From JBEGTT01 sp041179245 (GTDB taxonomy: Bacteria > Pseudomonadota > Gammaproteobacteria > Burkholderiales > Rhodocyclaceae), in assembly GCA_041179245.1 (NCBI GenBank), contig JBEGTT010000174.1, forward strand, positions 1 through 6,368: 6,368 bases of DNA, given 5' to 3'. Below, in pieces: positions 1 through 6,368 of the stretch. The translations under genes and the position numbers were made by a program. Each line of letters begins with the position of its first letter. Within the stretch, counting starts at the first letter, position 1. The notes beneath the pieces are model-generated. The model saw only the letters and a program-made list of their open reading frames with translations, searched no databases and had not been told where the DNA came from.

Positions 1-330
1 GTCTTCACTGCTCGCATTACGTCGCCACTGGTCATGCCGTTGTAGTCTTGAAGCACTATGACGCCACCAAGGGAAACGCACCGGCAAACATAGAAAGGTG
101 CCTTAGGACCATCTGGTAATCTTTGCAGGAGTCGTAGTACAGAACTCGTATCTTGCCCCCATTTTTATGCCCTTGGCGTACAGGTTCCACCGCTCTTGGT
201 ATCTTGGCTCGAAGCTTAAATAGTTACTAGGAGTTAGAATTTCATTGGTGGTAAATAGGAATACACACGACAATCGGGTTTATTCTCGCCGCTTAATATC
301 TCCAGCACGGGACCTACTTGCGTTGCCTGA
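1..330. other. Gene-free stretch downstream of the chemoreceptor gene
   Basis: No coding region, tRNA or recognisable mobile element can be supported here. All six frames are broken by stops. The longest open stretch running in from the left edge is on the minus strand (164 down to 3, about 54 codons). It has no plausible start apart from two internal ATGs close to the edge, and its translation resembles no family I recognise. The chemoreceptor gene ends at 331 reading leftward, so its transcript must end in or beyond this block. I see no GC-rich hairpin followed by a T run on the minus strand. The block may be an ordinary long spacer or a decayed gene; the sequence does not decide between them. 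Confidence 0.6.
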
Positions 331-3300
331 CTACACCCGGAACATTCCCACCGCTTGAACCAAGTTTTCCGCCTGCTCTTCTAGGCTTTCGGCAGCCGCA
401 GCGGCTTCTTCAACGAGTGCTGCATTTTGCTGCGTCACTTCATCCATCTGACCAACTGCTTGGGCAACTTGTTCAATGCCAGAACTTTGCTCTTTGCTGG
501 CTTCGGCAATGTCGGTGACCAAGGCCATCACTTGATGGAAGCTGGAAATGACTTCATCCATTGTTTTGCCCGTGTCTTGAACCAGTCGTGCGCCGCTTTC
601 AACTTTGCTCACCGAATCCGCGATCAGGGTCTTAATTTCCTTCGCGGAATTGGCGCTGCGTTGCGCGAGGCTACGAACTTCCGTGGCCACCACTGCAAAC
701 CCCCGGCCTTGTTCCCCGGCTCTAGCGGCTTCAACGGCAGCATTGAGGGCCAAAATGTTGGTTTGGAACGCTATGGAATCAATCACGCCAACGATGTCAG
801 CCATTTTGTGTGAGCTGATTTGGATTTCGCCCATTGTGGTGACAACTTGCTTAACTAACTCACCGCTGCGCGTGGCAATGGTGTTAGACGACTGGGCCAA
901 CTCATTGGCTTGGCGTGCATTTTCGGCATTCATGCGCACTGTTGAATTGAGTTGTTCCATCGAACTCGCCGTTTCTTCCAAGCTGCTGGCTTGCTCTTCC
1001 GTACGTCCAGATAAGTCTTGGTTACCCGCTGCAATTTCAGACGAAGCGGTTTTAATCGCTTCCGAGGCCATTTGAATTTGGACGATGACTTCTTTGAGCC
1101 GTGCAATCGTGCCGTTGGTATCCTCTTTTAATTGACCAAAAACCCCTTCAAAATCTTCTTCAATATTTTCTGTGAGGTTGCCATTGGCCACGCGGCTCAG
1201 CGCTTCGGAGGTTGTCCTAAGCGCTCGGTCAGTGTTTTCTAGCAACTGGTTTAAGCCTTGCGACAAACTGAGGAAAAACCCTTGTTTTCCCTGTTCTACG
1301 ATACGCGGAGATAAGTCACCTGCTGAGGCTTTCGCCACCAAATCAGCGACTTCTTGCTCCGTTTGAACTTCTTCTGTGCGGTCTTGCCATTGCGTAGCGC
1401 GGCCAAGATATTCCTGACGTTCGTTGCGAACGGGTACTAGGGTCAAACGCAACGTGCGGTTGGCAATGACGGTATCCATTTGCCTTGGGTTGAGTAGTTT
1501 TTCAGTGAATGATTCGCGGCAGTGATCGTTCTCGAAATAAGGTGCTAACCCTTCGCCAAACATACCGTCGACTGAGAACCCAGAGATGCGCTGGCTGATA
1601 TTGGGTGCCATCAATGACCATAGCTTTCTTGACTCATTATTCATGTATATCAATTGGTTGCTCTCATTGGAGAGCGTAACTGGCACGGAAACATTGTCCA
1701 GCGCACGCTTGATGCGCGCCATTTCATCGCCTTGGCGCTGAGTCTCGGCAACTTCAAATCCTAAGCGGTTTTGCATGGTTTCCATGCCTTGTAAAACCTG
1801 GCCGAGTTCGTCATTAGCAGAGACTTCAATAGGGTTGCGATAGTTGCCAGTAGAGAGCGATCTTAATGTGATCAAGACGTTTTCTAAACGCTGGGTTAAC
1901 ACCCGGCGGGAAATCGAAACCATCACCACAACGAGTGTTCCCACCACCAGCACACCCGTGATGAGAAGCGTGAGATAGAGGTGTTTTGAAATGCTATCGA
2001 ATTCTTCGCGGTAGGTTCCGCCGCCGACCAGCAGATTCCATCTGGGCATGGTTTCAAATGCAACGATTTTTTCCCGCTCAGCCGTTTCACCGAGTTCGGT
2101 GTTTTTCCATGGGTAGTTCATCATGCCGTCTTTGCGGTCGAGCATCTCTCGAATGAACTCACGACCCGAGGCATCTTTGGCAGCCAAAACATTACTGCCT
2201 TCTTTGGCCGGATGGATAAACAAATCCCCTCGGCGTTTGCCTTCTTGGGCTTCAAGCACATAGACGTAACCTGTTTCGCCAACTTTCACACTTTTGACCC
2301 GGTCGCGCAGGGTGTTCATCTCTTGGGTAATGAAATAGCCAATCCCAAAAGCCCCAATGACCTTGCCTGTTTCATCTTTGATCGGTTTGAGTCCAGAGAT
2401 GCGATCTTTGCCTTGGCTGCTGGTTCTGCCGATATAGGTTTCACCGGCCAACAATTTGGCGGTGGCGGGGCTTTCTTTGTCTAGGACGGTATTGATAACC
2501 CGATCACCTTTATCGTTCTTCTGCGAGGTGGCAATGCGCACAAACTCGTCCCCGCGACGGACTAAAACGGTCGCTGTTGGCCCTTTGGTAATTTTGGCAA
2601 AGGCGTCTTCTTCATCGTGATGCCCGTTAACGGTGTTTTTGTTGTGTTTCAGGAGAGGAACCGCTCCATCAGAGGCTTCCACGCTGAAACTACCCGGGTA
2701 TCTCGCGGCATAAATATCCAGCAAGCGATTGGCTTCACGTTCGACTGCATCGAAAGTGGTTTCCATCATTGAGCGAACCAGTTGGACTTGTTGCCTTAGT
2801 TCCGCCTCGCCTTGCGCTCGTAGTGTGTTGCCAATTTGATTACCAATGACCAGCCCGGCAATAGCCATGATCAGGGTGAGGATGGCAATGCTGGGCATCA
2901 AAAAACGAACGGAAATGGGTAAGTTTTGTATCTTTTGACTCAGGCGAGAGAGTGGGCCTGTGCTGACGACCTGTCCGTGTTGGATGGCTAAGCCGCTGGC
3001 TCGGTTTTCACGGAAAGCCCGGTAGGCTTGCTCAGCGGTTGTGATTTGATCACGGGAGGGTTTGCGGCGAACCGACATAAAACCAGCAACTTGCCCTCCT
3101 TCCCAAATGGGAGCTGCATGGGCCTCAACCCAGTAAAAATCACCGTTTTTACAGCGGTTCTTGACCAGACCAACCCACGGGCGACCCGCTTTGAGGTCGT
3201 TCCAAAGGTCTGCAAAAGCCTCATTGGGCATGTCAGGGTGCCGAACGAGGTTATGCGGTTCGCCAAGCAACTCTTGCTCGGTAAAACCACTGACTTCCAG

Positions 3301-3411
3301 AAAGTCCTTGTTGATGTAGGTGATGCGCCCTTTTTGATCGGTCTTGGACACGATCATGTGGTCATCACGCAGCACAAATTCATTGTTTGTGACAGGAAGA
3401 TTTGTCCGCAT
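331..3411 (-). CDS. Methyl-accepting chemotaxis protein: Aer-type PAS, periplasmic Cache, HAMP, PAS, HAMP repeats, MCP signalling domain
   Basis: This is an inner-membrane chemoreceptor that should control CheA through CheW. It is 1026 aa from the ATG at 3411. That start is preferred over an in-frame ATG at 3456 because GGAG lies 7 bases upstream and MRTNLPVT matches Aer-like N-termini. Domains: Aer-type PAS (1-118) with N34, R57-H58-P-D60 and N85, which align with residues important for FAD binding in E. coli Aer; TM1 (about 171-190); a periplasmic region of about 285 aa resembling Cache_3-Cache_2, ending in GGGTYREEF (463-471); TM2 (about 478-500); HAMP (about 498-551); a second PAS (about 565-680); one or two more HAMP units (about 683-780); and the signalling domain. 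The hairpin tip is around EQGRGFAVVA (900-909). E806, E813 and Q820 align with Tsr methylation sites 297, 304 and 311. Heptad length matches the Tsr (36H) class. There is no C-terminal NWETF-type CheR tether; the protein ends GMFRV. FAD binding and the Cache ligand are inferred. Confidence 0.95.
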   Translation of the reverse strand: MRTNLPVTNNEFVLRDDHMIVSKTDQKGRITYINKDFLEVSGFTEQELLGEPHNLVRHPDMPNEAFADLWNDLKAGRPWVGLVKNRCKNGDFYWVEAHAAPIWEGGQVAGFMSVRRKPSRDQITTAEQAYRAFRENRASGLAIQHGQVVSTGPLSRLSQKIQNLPISVRFLMPSIAILTLIMAIAGLVIGNQIGNTLRAQGEAELRQQVQLVRSMMETTFDAVEREANRLLDIYAARYPGSFSVEASDGAVPLLKHNKNTVNGHHDEEDAFAKITKGPTATVLVRRGDEFVRIATSQKNDKGDRVINTVLDKESPATAKLLAGETYIGRTSSQGKDRISGLKPIKDETGKVIGAFGIGYFITQEMNTLRDRVKSVKVGETGYVYVLEAQEGKRRGDLFIHPAKEGSNVLAAKDASGREFIREMLDRKDGMMNYPWKNTELGETAEREKIVAFETMPRWNLLVGGGTYREEFDSISKHLYLTLLITGVLVVGTLVVVMVSISRRVLTQRLENVLITLRSLSTGNYRNPIEVSANDELGQVLQGMETMQNRLGFEVAETQRQGDEMARIKRALDNVSVPVTLSNESNQLIYMNNESRKLWSLMAPNISQRISGFSVDGMFGEGLAPYFENDHCRESFTEKLLNPRQMDTVIANRTLRLTLVPVRNERQEYLGRATQWQDRTEEVQTEQEVADLVAKASAGDLSPRIVEQGKQGFFLSLSQGLNQLLENTDRALRTTSEALSRVANGNLTENIEEDFEGVFGQLKEDTNGTIARLKEVIVQIQMASEAIKTASSEIAAGNQDLSGRTEEQASSLEETASSMEQLNSTVRMNAENARQANELAQSSNTIATRSGELVKQVVTTMGEIQISSHKMADIVGVIDSIAFQTNILALNAAVEAARAGEQGRGFAVVATEVRSLAQRSANSAKEIKTLIADSVSKVESGARLVQDTGKTMDEVISSFHQVMALVTDIAEASKEQSSGIEQVAQAVGQMDEVTQQNAALVEEAAAAAESLEEQAENLVQAVGMFRV

Positions 3412-3416
3412 ATTGC

Positions 3417-3422
3417 TTCTCC
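3417..3422 (-). promoter_or_regulatory. Ribosome binding site of the chemoreceptor gene
   Basis: On the minus strand GGAGAA precedes the ATG at 3411, with seven bases between GGAG and the start codon. It decides the start in favour of 3411 over the upstream in-frame ATG at 3456. Confidence 0.75.
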
Positions 3423-3456
3423 AGAACGGCTGTATTAATTTCGTGCCTAACCCCAA

Positions 3457-3484
3457 ATCATACCGGGTTCAGGCTAAATTTAGA
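3457..3484 (-). promoter_or_regulatory. Possible promoter for the chemoreceptor gene
   Basis: The minus strand has TATGAT at 3462-3457, a 5/6 match to a sigma-70 -10 box, 45 bases before the ATG at 3411. No good TTGACA-like -35 sits 16-18 bases upstream. A TAAA at 3482-3479, followed 16 bases later by TATGATTT, is a loose resemblance to a sigma-28 (FliA) promoter (TAAA, about 15 bases, GCCGATAA), but only GAT of the -10 element matches. Either sigma factor is possible. The position is better supported than the sigma class. Confidence 0.3.
3474..3483. repeat. Perfect 10-bp palindrome CTAAATTTAG in the divergent spacer
   Basis: CTAAATTTAG reads the same on both strands, and the symmetry stops at the flanking bases. 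It lies just upstream of the -10 candidate of the chemoreceptor gene, so it could be a small operator half-site or simply an AT-rich coincidence. No second copy was seen in the spacer. Confidence 0.4.
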
Positions 3485-3534
3485 TGAATTTGAACGTGCA
3501 CAATGAGATGTGAATGATTTGTTGTCTGCCAATA

Positions 3535-3553
3535 CGGATCATGCGGATCAATG
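3535..3553. repeat. Short tandem repeat CGGATCATG / CGGATCAATG
   Basis: Two adjacent copies, 9 and 10 bases long, share CGGATCA and each contain GATC. They lie in the middle of the spacer between two divergent genes, where a shared regulator could bind. No known regulator motif is recognised. Confidence 0.5.
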
Positions 3554-3565
3554 TGAAACAAGAGA

Positions 3566-3594
3566 TTGGCTTTGTAAAGGATGCTCAGTATGGA
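3566..3594 (+). promoter_or_regulatory. Weak promoter candidate for the TPR-glycosyltransferase gene
   Basis: TTGGCT (3566-3571) and TATGGA (3589-3594) are 17 bases apart, which is the ideal sigma-70 spacing, but they match the consensus hexamers at only 4/6 and 3/6. A transcript from here would have a 5' leader of roughly 70 bases before the GTG at 3674. An AT-rich TAATAA at 3642-3647 is a competing -10 without a good -35. Confidence 0.22.
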
Positions 3595-3661
3595 AGTCTG
3601 GCCACTAGCTGGTTACACTGGTCGAAGAAAATACTACTGACTAATAACATTACCGAATACC

Positions 3662-3666
3662 GGGAG
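3662..3666 (+). promoter_or_regulatory. Ribosome binding site supporting a GTG start
   Basis: GGGAG ends seven bases before the GTG at 3674. The frame is closed by TGA at 3638-3640 and has no ATG between that stop and the GTG, so this site fixes GTG as the start of the TPR gene. Confidence 0.7.
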
Positions 3667-3673
3667 TTTTTGC

Positions 3674-5248
3674 GTGCCAGATAAAATTCTTTCCATATTA
3701 AACCGAGTTGCAGCGCTTTATCAGCTGGGGCGTTGGGAAGAAATGTTGGTACTGCTGGATATGGCTTTGGAAATCCAGCCAGGTAATGCCGCGTTGTTTG
3801 GCAACAAAGGCGTTGTTCTACAAAATCTTGTGCGACATCCGGAAGCGCTAGCTTGTTTTGATGCCGCAATAGCCATTAATCCCCATTCAGCAAATACTTG
3901 GTTTAATCGGGGCAATAGCCTTAAAGACCTGAAATGCTTCCAGGACGCGTTGATCAGTTACGATCAGGCGCTGGCTATTTCACCTAATGATGCTGAAATA
4001 CACAATAACCGGGGAGTTTCCTTACAAGCGCTAAAGTACCTTGAACTTGCCTTGGAGAGTTTTGAGAAAGCGCTGGCGCTTCATTTCAGCTACGCGCAGG
4101 CGCATTACAACCGGGGTATGGTGCTTCAGGATTTAGGGCGCTTTGAAGACGCTTTAGCGAGTTTTGATCTTGCGATTCGTCTCAACCCAAACTATCTTGA
4201 AGCCCGCAATAATCGAGGGCTTGTGTTGCAGGATATCAACCGCCTTGAAGACGCGCTGGCGAGTTTTGATGCCGCGCTGGCCATCAAACCAGATTACCCT
4301 GACGGCTGCTGGAATAAGGGCTTATTACTCATCCTGCTGGGCCAATATCGGGAAGGTTGGGCGCTTTATGAATGGCGCTGGAAAACATCCTCCTATCTAC
4401 AGGCAAGGCAATTTTCAGCACCGCTGTGGTTAGGCCAAGAAAGTCTAGCTGGAAAAACTATTTTCGTTTACCCCGAGCAGGGGTTCGGTGATTTCATGCA
4501 GTTTTGTCGCTATATTCAACCACTAGAAAGTCGGGGTGCCCATGTCGTGTTGGAAGTTCCTCGACCACTCTTTGGGCTGGTTTCTAGCATGGGGGGTAAC
4601 TTCACGATGGTGGAGCGAGGGGCAGAGAGTGGGGTAGAACTCATCGATGTTGATTTTCAATGCCCGATCATGTCACTGCCACTGGCGATGCAAACAGAGG
4701 TCGACGCAATCCCTGCATCGATTCCCTACCTGTTTGCACATGATGAAAAACGAGTAGCTTGGGAAACTCGCTTAGGGCCCAAACATAAAGCGCGGATTGG
4801 CTTGGTCTGGACCGGCAGTGCAAGCCATAAAAATGATCACAACCGTAGTCTTGGGGTAGATCGGTTGGCCCCAATTTTGGCATTGCCGCTGGAGTTTCAT
4901 TGTCTGCAAAAGGAATTGCGGCCCAAGGATAGTGAGACGCTAGAAAGCTTTCCGCAGATTCATCAGCATCTTGATGCACTCAATGATTTCTCGGATACGG
5001 CTGCGCTCATTGCGCAAATGGATCTAGTAATTTCAGTTGATACTTCTGTCGCTCATCTTGCCGGCGCAATGGGTAAGAAAACTTGGATATTGCTGCCATT
5101 TATGCCAGATTATCGCTGGATGTTGAATCGGTCTGATAGCCCATGGTATCCCAATGCAACTCTTTTCCGACAGCCAGAAAGTGGCCATTGGGAACGGCTT
5201 ATTGCAAAGGTTGCTGACCAATTATCCTTGCATTACTGCCCAAGTTAG
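3674..5248 (+). CDS. TPR-repeat protein with C-terminal heptosyltransferase-like glycosyltransferase domain
   Basis: The product is 524 aa, starts at GTG with a GGGAG ribosome binding site, and has no signal peptide or membrane segment, so it is probably cytoplasmic. Residues 4-241 form about six to seven 34-residue TPR units with the usual W/N..G...L and A...F..AL...P pattern, a scaffold likely to bind a protein partner. Residues about 260-518 resemble a GT-B glycosyltransferase of the GT9/heptosyltransferase type. G272-D273 in EQGFGDF aligns with the GD of WaaC that holds its catalytic Asp. GLVWTGS (376-382) starts the second Rossmann half, and D456-T457 with H461 in VDTSVAHLAGA matches the D-T-x-x-x-H donor-site motif. 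TPR plus glycosyltransferase proteins of this kind are common in proteobacteria; the sugar and acceptor are unknown. It is transcribed divergently from the chemoreceptor and convergently with the PilZ gene, so it is probably monocistronic. Surface or flagellin glycosylation is a context-based guess. Confidence 0.9.
   Translation: MPDKILSILNRVAALYQLGRWEEMLVLLDMALEIQPGNAALFGNKGVVLQNLVRHPEALACFDAAIAINPHSANTWFNRGNSLKDLKCFQDALISYDQALAISPNDAEIHNNRGVSLQALKYLELALESFEKALALHFSYAQAHYNRGMVLQDLGRFEDALASFDLAIRLNPNYLEARNNRGLVLQDINRLEDALASFDAALAIKPDYPDGCWNKGLLLILLGQYREGWALYEWRWKTSSYLQARQFSAPLWLGQESLAGKTIFVYPEQGFGDFMQFCRYIQPLESRGAHVVLEVPRPLFGLVSSMGGNFTMVERGAESGVELIDVDFQCPIMSLPLAMQTEVDAIPASIPYLFAHDEKRVAWETRLGPKHKARIGLVWTGSASHKNDHNRSLGVDRLAPILALPLEFHCLQKELRPKDSETLESFPQIHQHLDALNDFSDTAALIAQMDLVISVDTSVAHLAGAMGKKTWILLPFMPDYRWMLNRSDSPWYPNATLFRQPESGHWERLIAKVADQLSLHYCPS
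4124..4291 (+). repeat. Near-identical adjacent TPR units within the coding sequence
   Basis: DNA for residues 151-172 (from 4124) and residues 185-206 (from 4226) is highly similar at an offset of exactly 102 bases, one TPR unit. The 12-base string GCGAGTTTTGAT recurs exactly at 4157-4168 and 4259-4270, and the peptide EDALASFD is shared. The other TPR units are more divergent, so this pair probably reflects the most recent unit duplication or gene conversion. Confidence 0.7.
5245..5248. other. Overlapping convergent stop codons
   Basis: TTAG at 5245-5248 supplies TAG (5246-5248) to the plus-strand TPR gene and TAA (5247-5245) to the minus-strand PilZ gene. There is no intergenic space for a terminator, and no hairpin with a T run is visible close to either 3' end, so transcripts of the two genes probably overlap at their ends. 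Confidence 0.95.
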
Positions 5249-6111
5249 GCGTGAGCTGGACGTAACCCGGGGCGACTAGAAGGCGGCACAAGACCTCTGG
5301 ATACTTTGGTTTGGGTTTCCCAAGCGCCATTAAAGGCTCGCTCTTGGTTTTGTTCAATTTGCGAGGCAACCTGGGCAATAACCCCAGTATTTGCCCTACT
5401 AATGCTGGTGATTTCAGCACCAATACGGACCGCTTTGATACCACTTTTAGAGGTGATCGAATGGGCCGTGCGTACCTTCAGATTTACCTGCACCGGTAGC
5501 TCGTTATAAAGTTGCAATTCGCATCGGCTATAGGTGGCGTTAGGTCTGAATACGCCACACATGATTAAGGGCGCGACAAAACCGATTCCACCTGTACTGA
5601 GGTCAACTAGCTGGAGGCGAATTTCTTTGGGGCAGAACAGTCCGTTGATCCCTGTGATTTTACAGAAACTAGGTCTGGTGACAGGAATCGGAATCCGGGG
5701 AAACTCGCGTTGCTGAATCCTAATTAAACGATCCGGTAGGTTTGCAATCCATACAGGCGTCCCATAAAAAGAATCCTGTAGCAGACCGTTCAAGGTGAAC
5801 TGAACCTGTTCCTGATCAATTTCGGCGTAACACAAAAAATCTTCAGCCAGATTGCCTGCCCGACGATCCCCTTCCGGGCCACGTTCGAGATAAATCAGGC
5901 CTTTACTGGGGTCGAAGGCCATCAAGGTGACAAAGAAATAGCTATTTGCTTTCTTTTGCCACACCGACAACACCTGCCGAGTTTCAACCAATGTACTCAG
6001 AGCCGCGCACACAGCCATTGTTCCGGAAACGACACATTCGCCGTATTCGGACGCAAGTTTGGGCTGTTGAGCCAGCTTTGCAGAGGGATAGAATGGTTGA
6101 AAATTTTGCAT
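5245..6111 (-). CDS. YcgR-like flagellar brake protein with C-terminal PilZ (c-di-GMP-binding) domain
   Basis: The product is 288 aa, soluble, with no signal peptide. Residues about 22-125 fit the YcgR N-terminal beta-barrel domain. Residues about 130-250 form a PilZ domain with both c-di-GMP motifs intact: RxxxR as R135-E-F-P-R139, and DxSxxG as D170-L-S-T-G-G175, followed by IGAEI (230-234). In the known family, c-di-GMP-loaded YcgR binds the flagellar motor and slows or biases rotation; that role is inferred here. The final 33 residues (about 256-288) are a basic, proline-containing tail beyond the usual PilZ end. The ATG at 6111 is needed to keep the whole N-domain, yet it has no clear Shine-Dalgarno. 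The FhlB-type stop codon is 19 bases upstream, which suggests translational coupling in one operon. Its stop codon overlaps that of the convergent TPR gene. The symbol ycgR would be reasonable but orthology is not proven. Confidence 0.9.
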   Translation of the reverse strand: MQNFQPFYPSAKLAQQPKLASEYGECVVSGTMAVCAALSTLVETRQVLSVWQKKANSYFFVTLMAFDPSKGLIYLERGPEGDRRAGNLAEDFLCYAEIDQEQVQFTLNGLLQDSFYGTPVWIANLPDRLIRIQQREFPRIPIPVTRPSFCKITGINGLFCPKEIRLQLVDLSTGGIGFVAPLIMCGVFRPNATYSRCELQLYNELPVQVNLKVRTAHSITSKSGIKAVRIGAEITSISRANTGVIAQVASQIEQNQERAFNGAWETQTKVSRGLVPPSSRPGLRPAHA

Positions 6112-6130
6112 TGCGGTTTTTTGGTGGGGC

Positions 6131-6368
6131 TTAACTGTCCTTATTTCTTAAAAAATCTTGGTCGGCGTGTTCCATGCGATACAACCACGCGAGCAACTCG
6201 GCAACAGCAGCGTACAAGTTTGCCGGGATGTGTTTATCCAAGTCCACCTGCATCAGTAGCGAAAGTAACTCTGGGGACTCGTGAACATATACCCCATGCT
6301 CTTTAGCCCGAGACATGATCTCGTCGGCAATTAGCCCTCGCCCCTTGGCAACAATCTTGGGTGCGGCA
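6131..6368 (-). CDS. FhlB-type protein, homologue of the FlhB C-terminal export-switch domain (5' end outside window)
   Basis: The last 78 residues are visible and run off the right edge. They begin AAPKIVAKGRG and continue through YVHESPELLSLLMQVDLD to LYAAVAELLAWLYRMEH. This matches the cytoplasmic C-terminal domain of FlhB/YscU, the specificity switch of the flagellar type III export apparatus, just after the NPTH autocleavage loop, which would lie beyond the window. The combination VHESPEL and AELLAWLYRME is typical of the short stand-alone FhlB paralogues rather than full-length FlhB, but the missing 5' part prevents certainty. FhlB homologues can partly substitute for the FlhB C-domain and often follow fliK. 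It ends TAA at 6131, 19 bases before the PilZ gene, so the two are probably co-transcribed. Confidence 0.88.
   Translation of the reverse strand, partial: AAPKIVAKGRGLIADEIMSRAKEHGVYVHESPELLSLLMQVDLDKHIPANLYAAVAELLAWLYRMEHADQDFLRNKDS

Noticed and set aside
3..164. Minus-strand open stretch entering from the left edge, considered as a transposase remnant
   Set aside because: The translated fragment shows no DDE, zinc-ribbon or other transposase motif, and no terminal inverted repeats or target-site duplications were seen.
427..1075. Overlapping plus-strand open frames (427-813 and 605-1075)
   Set aside because: They are antisense to the highly conserved MCP signalling domain; their translations resemble no family and they are shadows of that gene.
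3028..3438. Plus-strand 136-codon open frame
   Set aside because: It is antisense to the Aer-type PAS domain, whose residues match known FAD-binding positions; no independent coding signal was found.
3566..3584. TTGGC...GC considered as a sigma-54 (-24/-12) promoter
   Set aside because: The GG to GC spacing is 13 bases rather than the required 10, so the invariant pair is not satisfied.
3585..3869. 94-codon minus-strand open frame spanning the divergent spacer and the TPR gene start
   Set aside because: It lies opposite the well-supported first TPR units, has no recognisable domain and no good ribosome binding site, and would contradict the TPR gene's GTG start context.
6131..6368. 3' end of a full-length flhB gene
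   Set aside because: The residues VHESPEL and AELLAWLYRME fit the short FhlB paralogues better; kept as an alternative because the 5' part is outside the window.

Overview
The window looks like chromosomal DNA from a flagellated, chemotactic proteobacterium of moderate GC content. A Tsr-like 36-heptad chemoreceptor signalling domain, a YcgR-type PilZ protein and a short FlhB-paralogue (FhlB-type) suggest Beta- or Gammaproteobacteria. The C-terminus of the receptor and the FhlB/YcgR pairing lean towards a betaproteobacterium. This placement is inference; no rRNA or other marker gene is present.

Layout. Bases 1-330 hold no gene I can support. Bases 331-3411 (minus) encode a very large methyl-accepting chemotaxis protein of about 1026 aa. 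It has an Aer-type PAS domain at the N-terminus, a periplasmic Cache-type sensor between two membrane helices, a second cytoplasmic PAS, several HAMP units and a complete MCP signalling hairpin. A 262-base divergent spacer (3412-3673) carries ribosome binding sites for both flanking genes, weak promoter candidates, a 10-bp palindrome and a short tandem repeat. Bases 3674-5248 (plus) encode a TPR protein with a C-terminal heptosyltransferase-like (GT-B/GT9-like) domain, starting at GTG. Bases 5245-6111 (minus) encode a YcgR-like PilZ protein that converges on the TPR gene; the two stop codons overlap. Bases 6131-6368 (minus) are the 3' end of an FhlB-type gene, 19 bases upstream of the PilZ gene and probably in the same operon.

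How they fit together. The theme is motility: a multi-input chemoreceptor, a predicted c-di-GMP-responsive flagellar brake, and a homologue of the flagellar type III export switch. The TPR-glycosyltransferase is the least defined member. Its position suggests a role in modifying a surface or flagellar component, but nothing in the sequence proves a substrate. I found no mobile element, CRISPR array, tRNA or rRNA, and no convincing intrinsic terminator. The most unusual points are the three-sensor architecture of the receptor and the TPR-glycosyltransferase in a motility setting. I see no clear evidence of a wholly new system.
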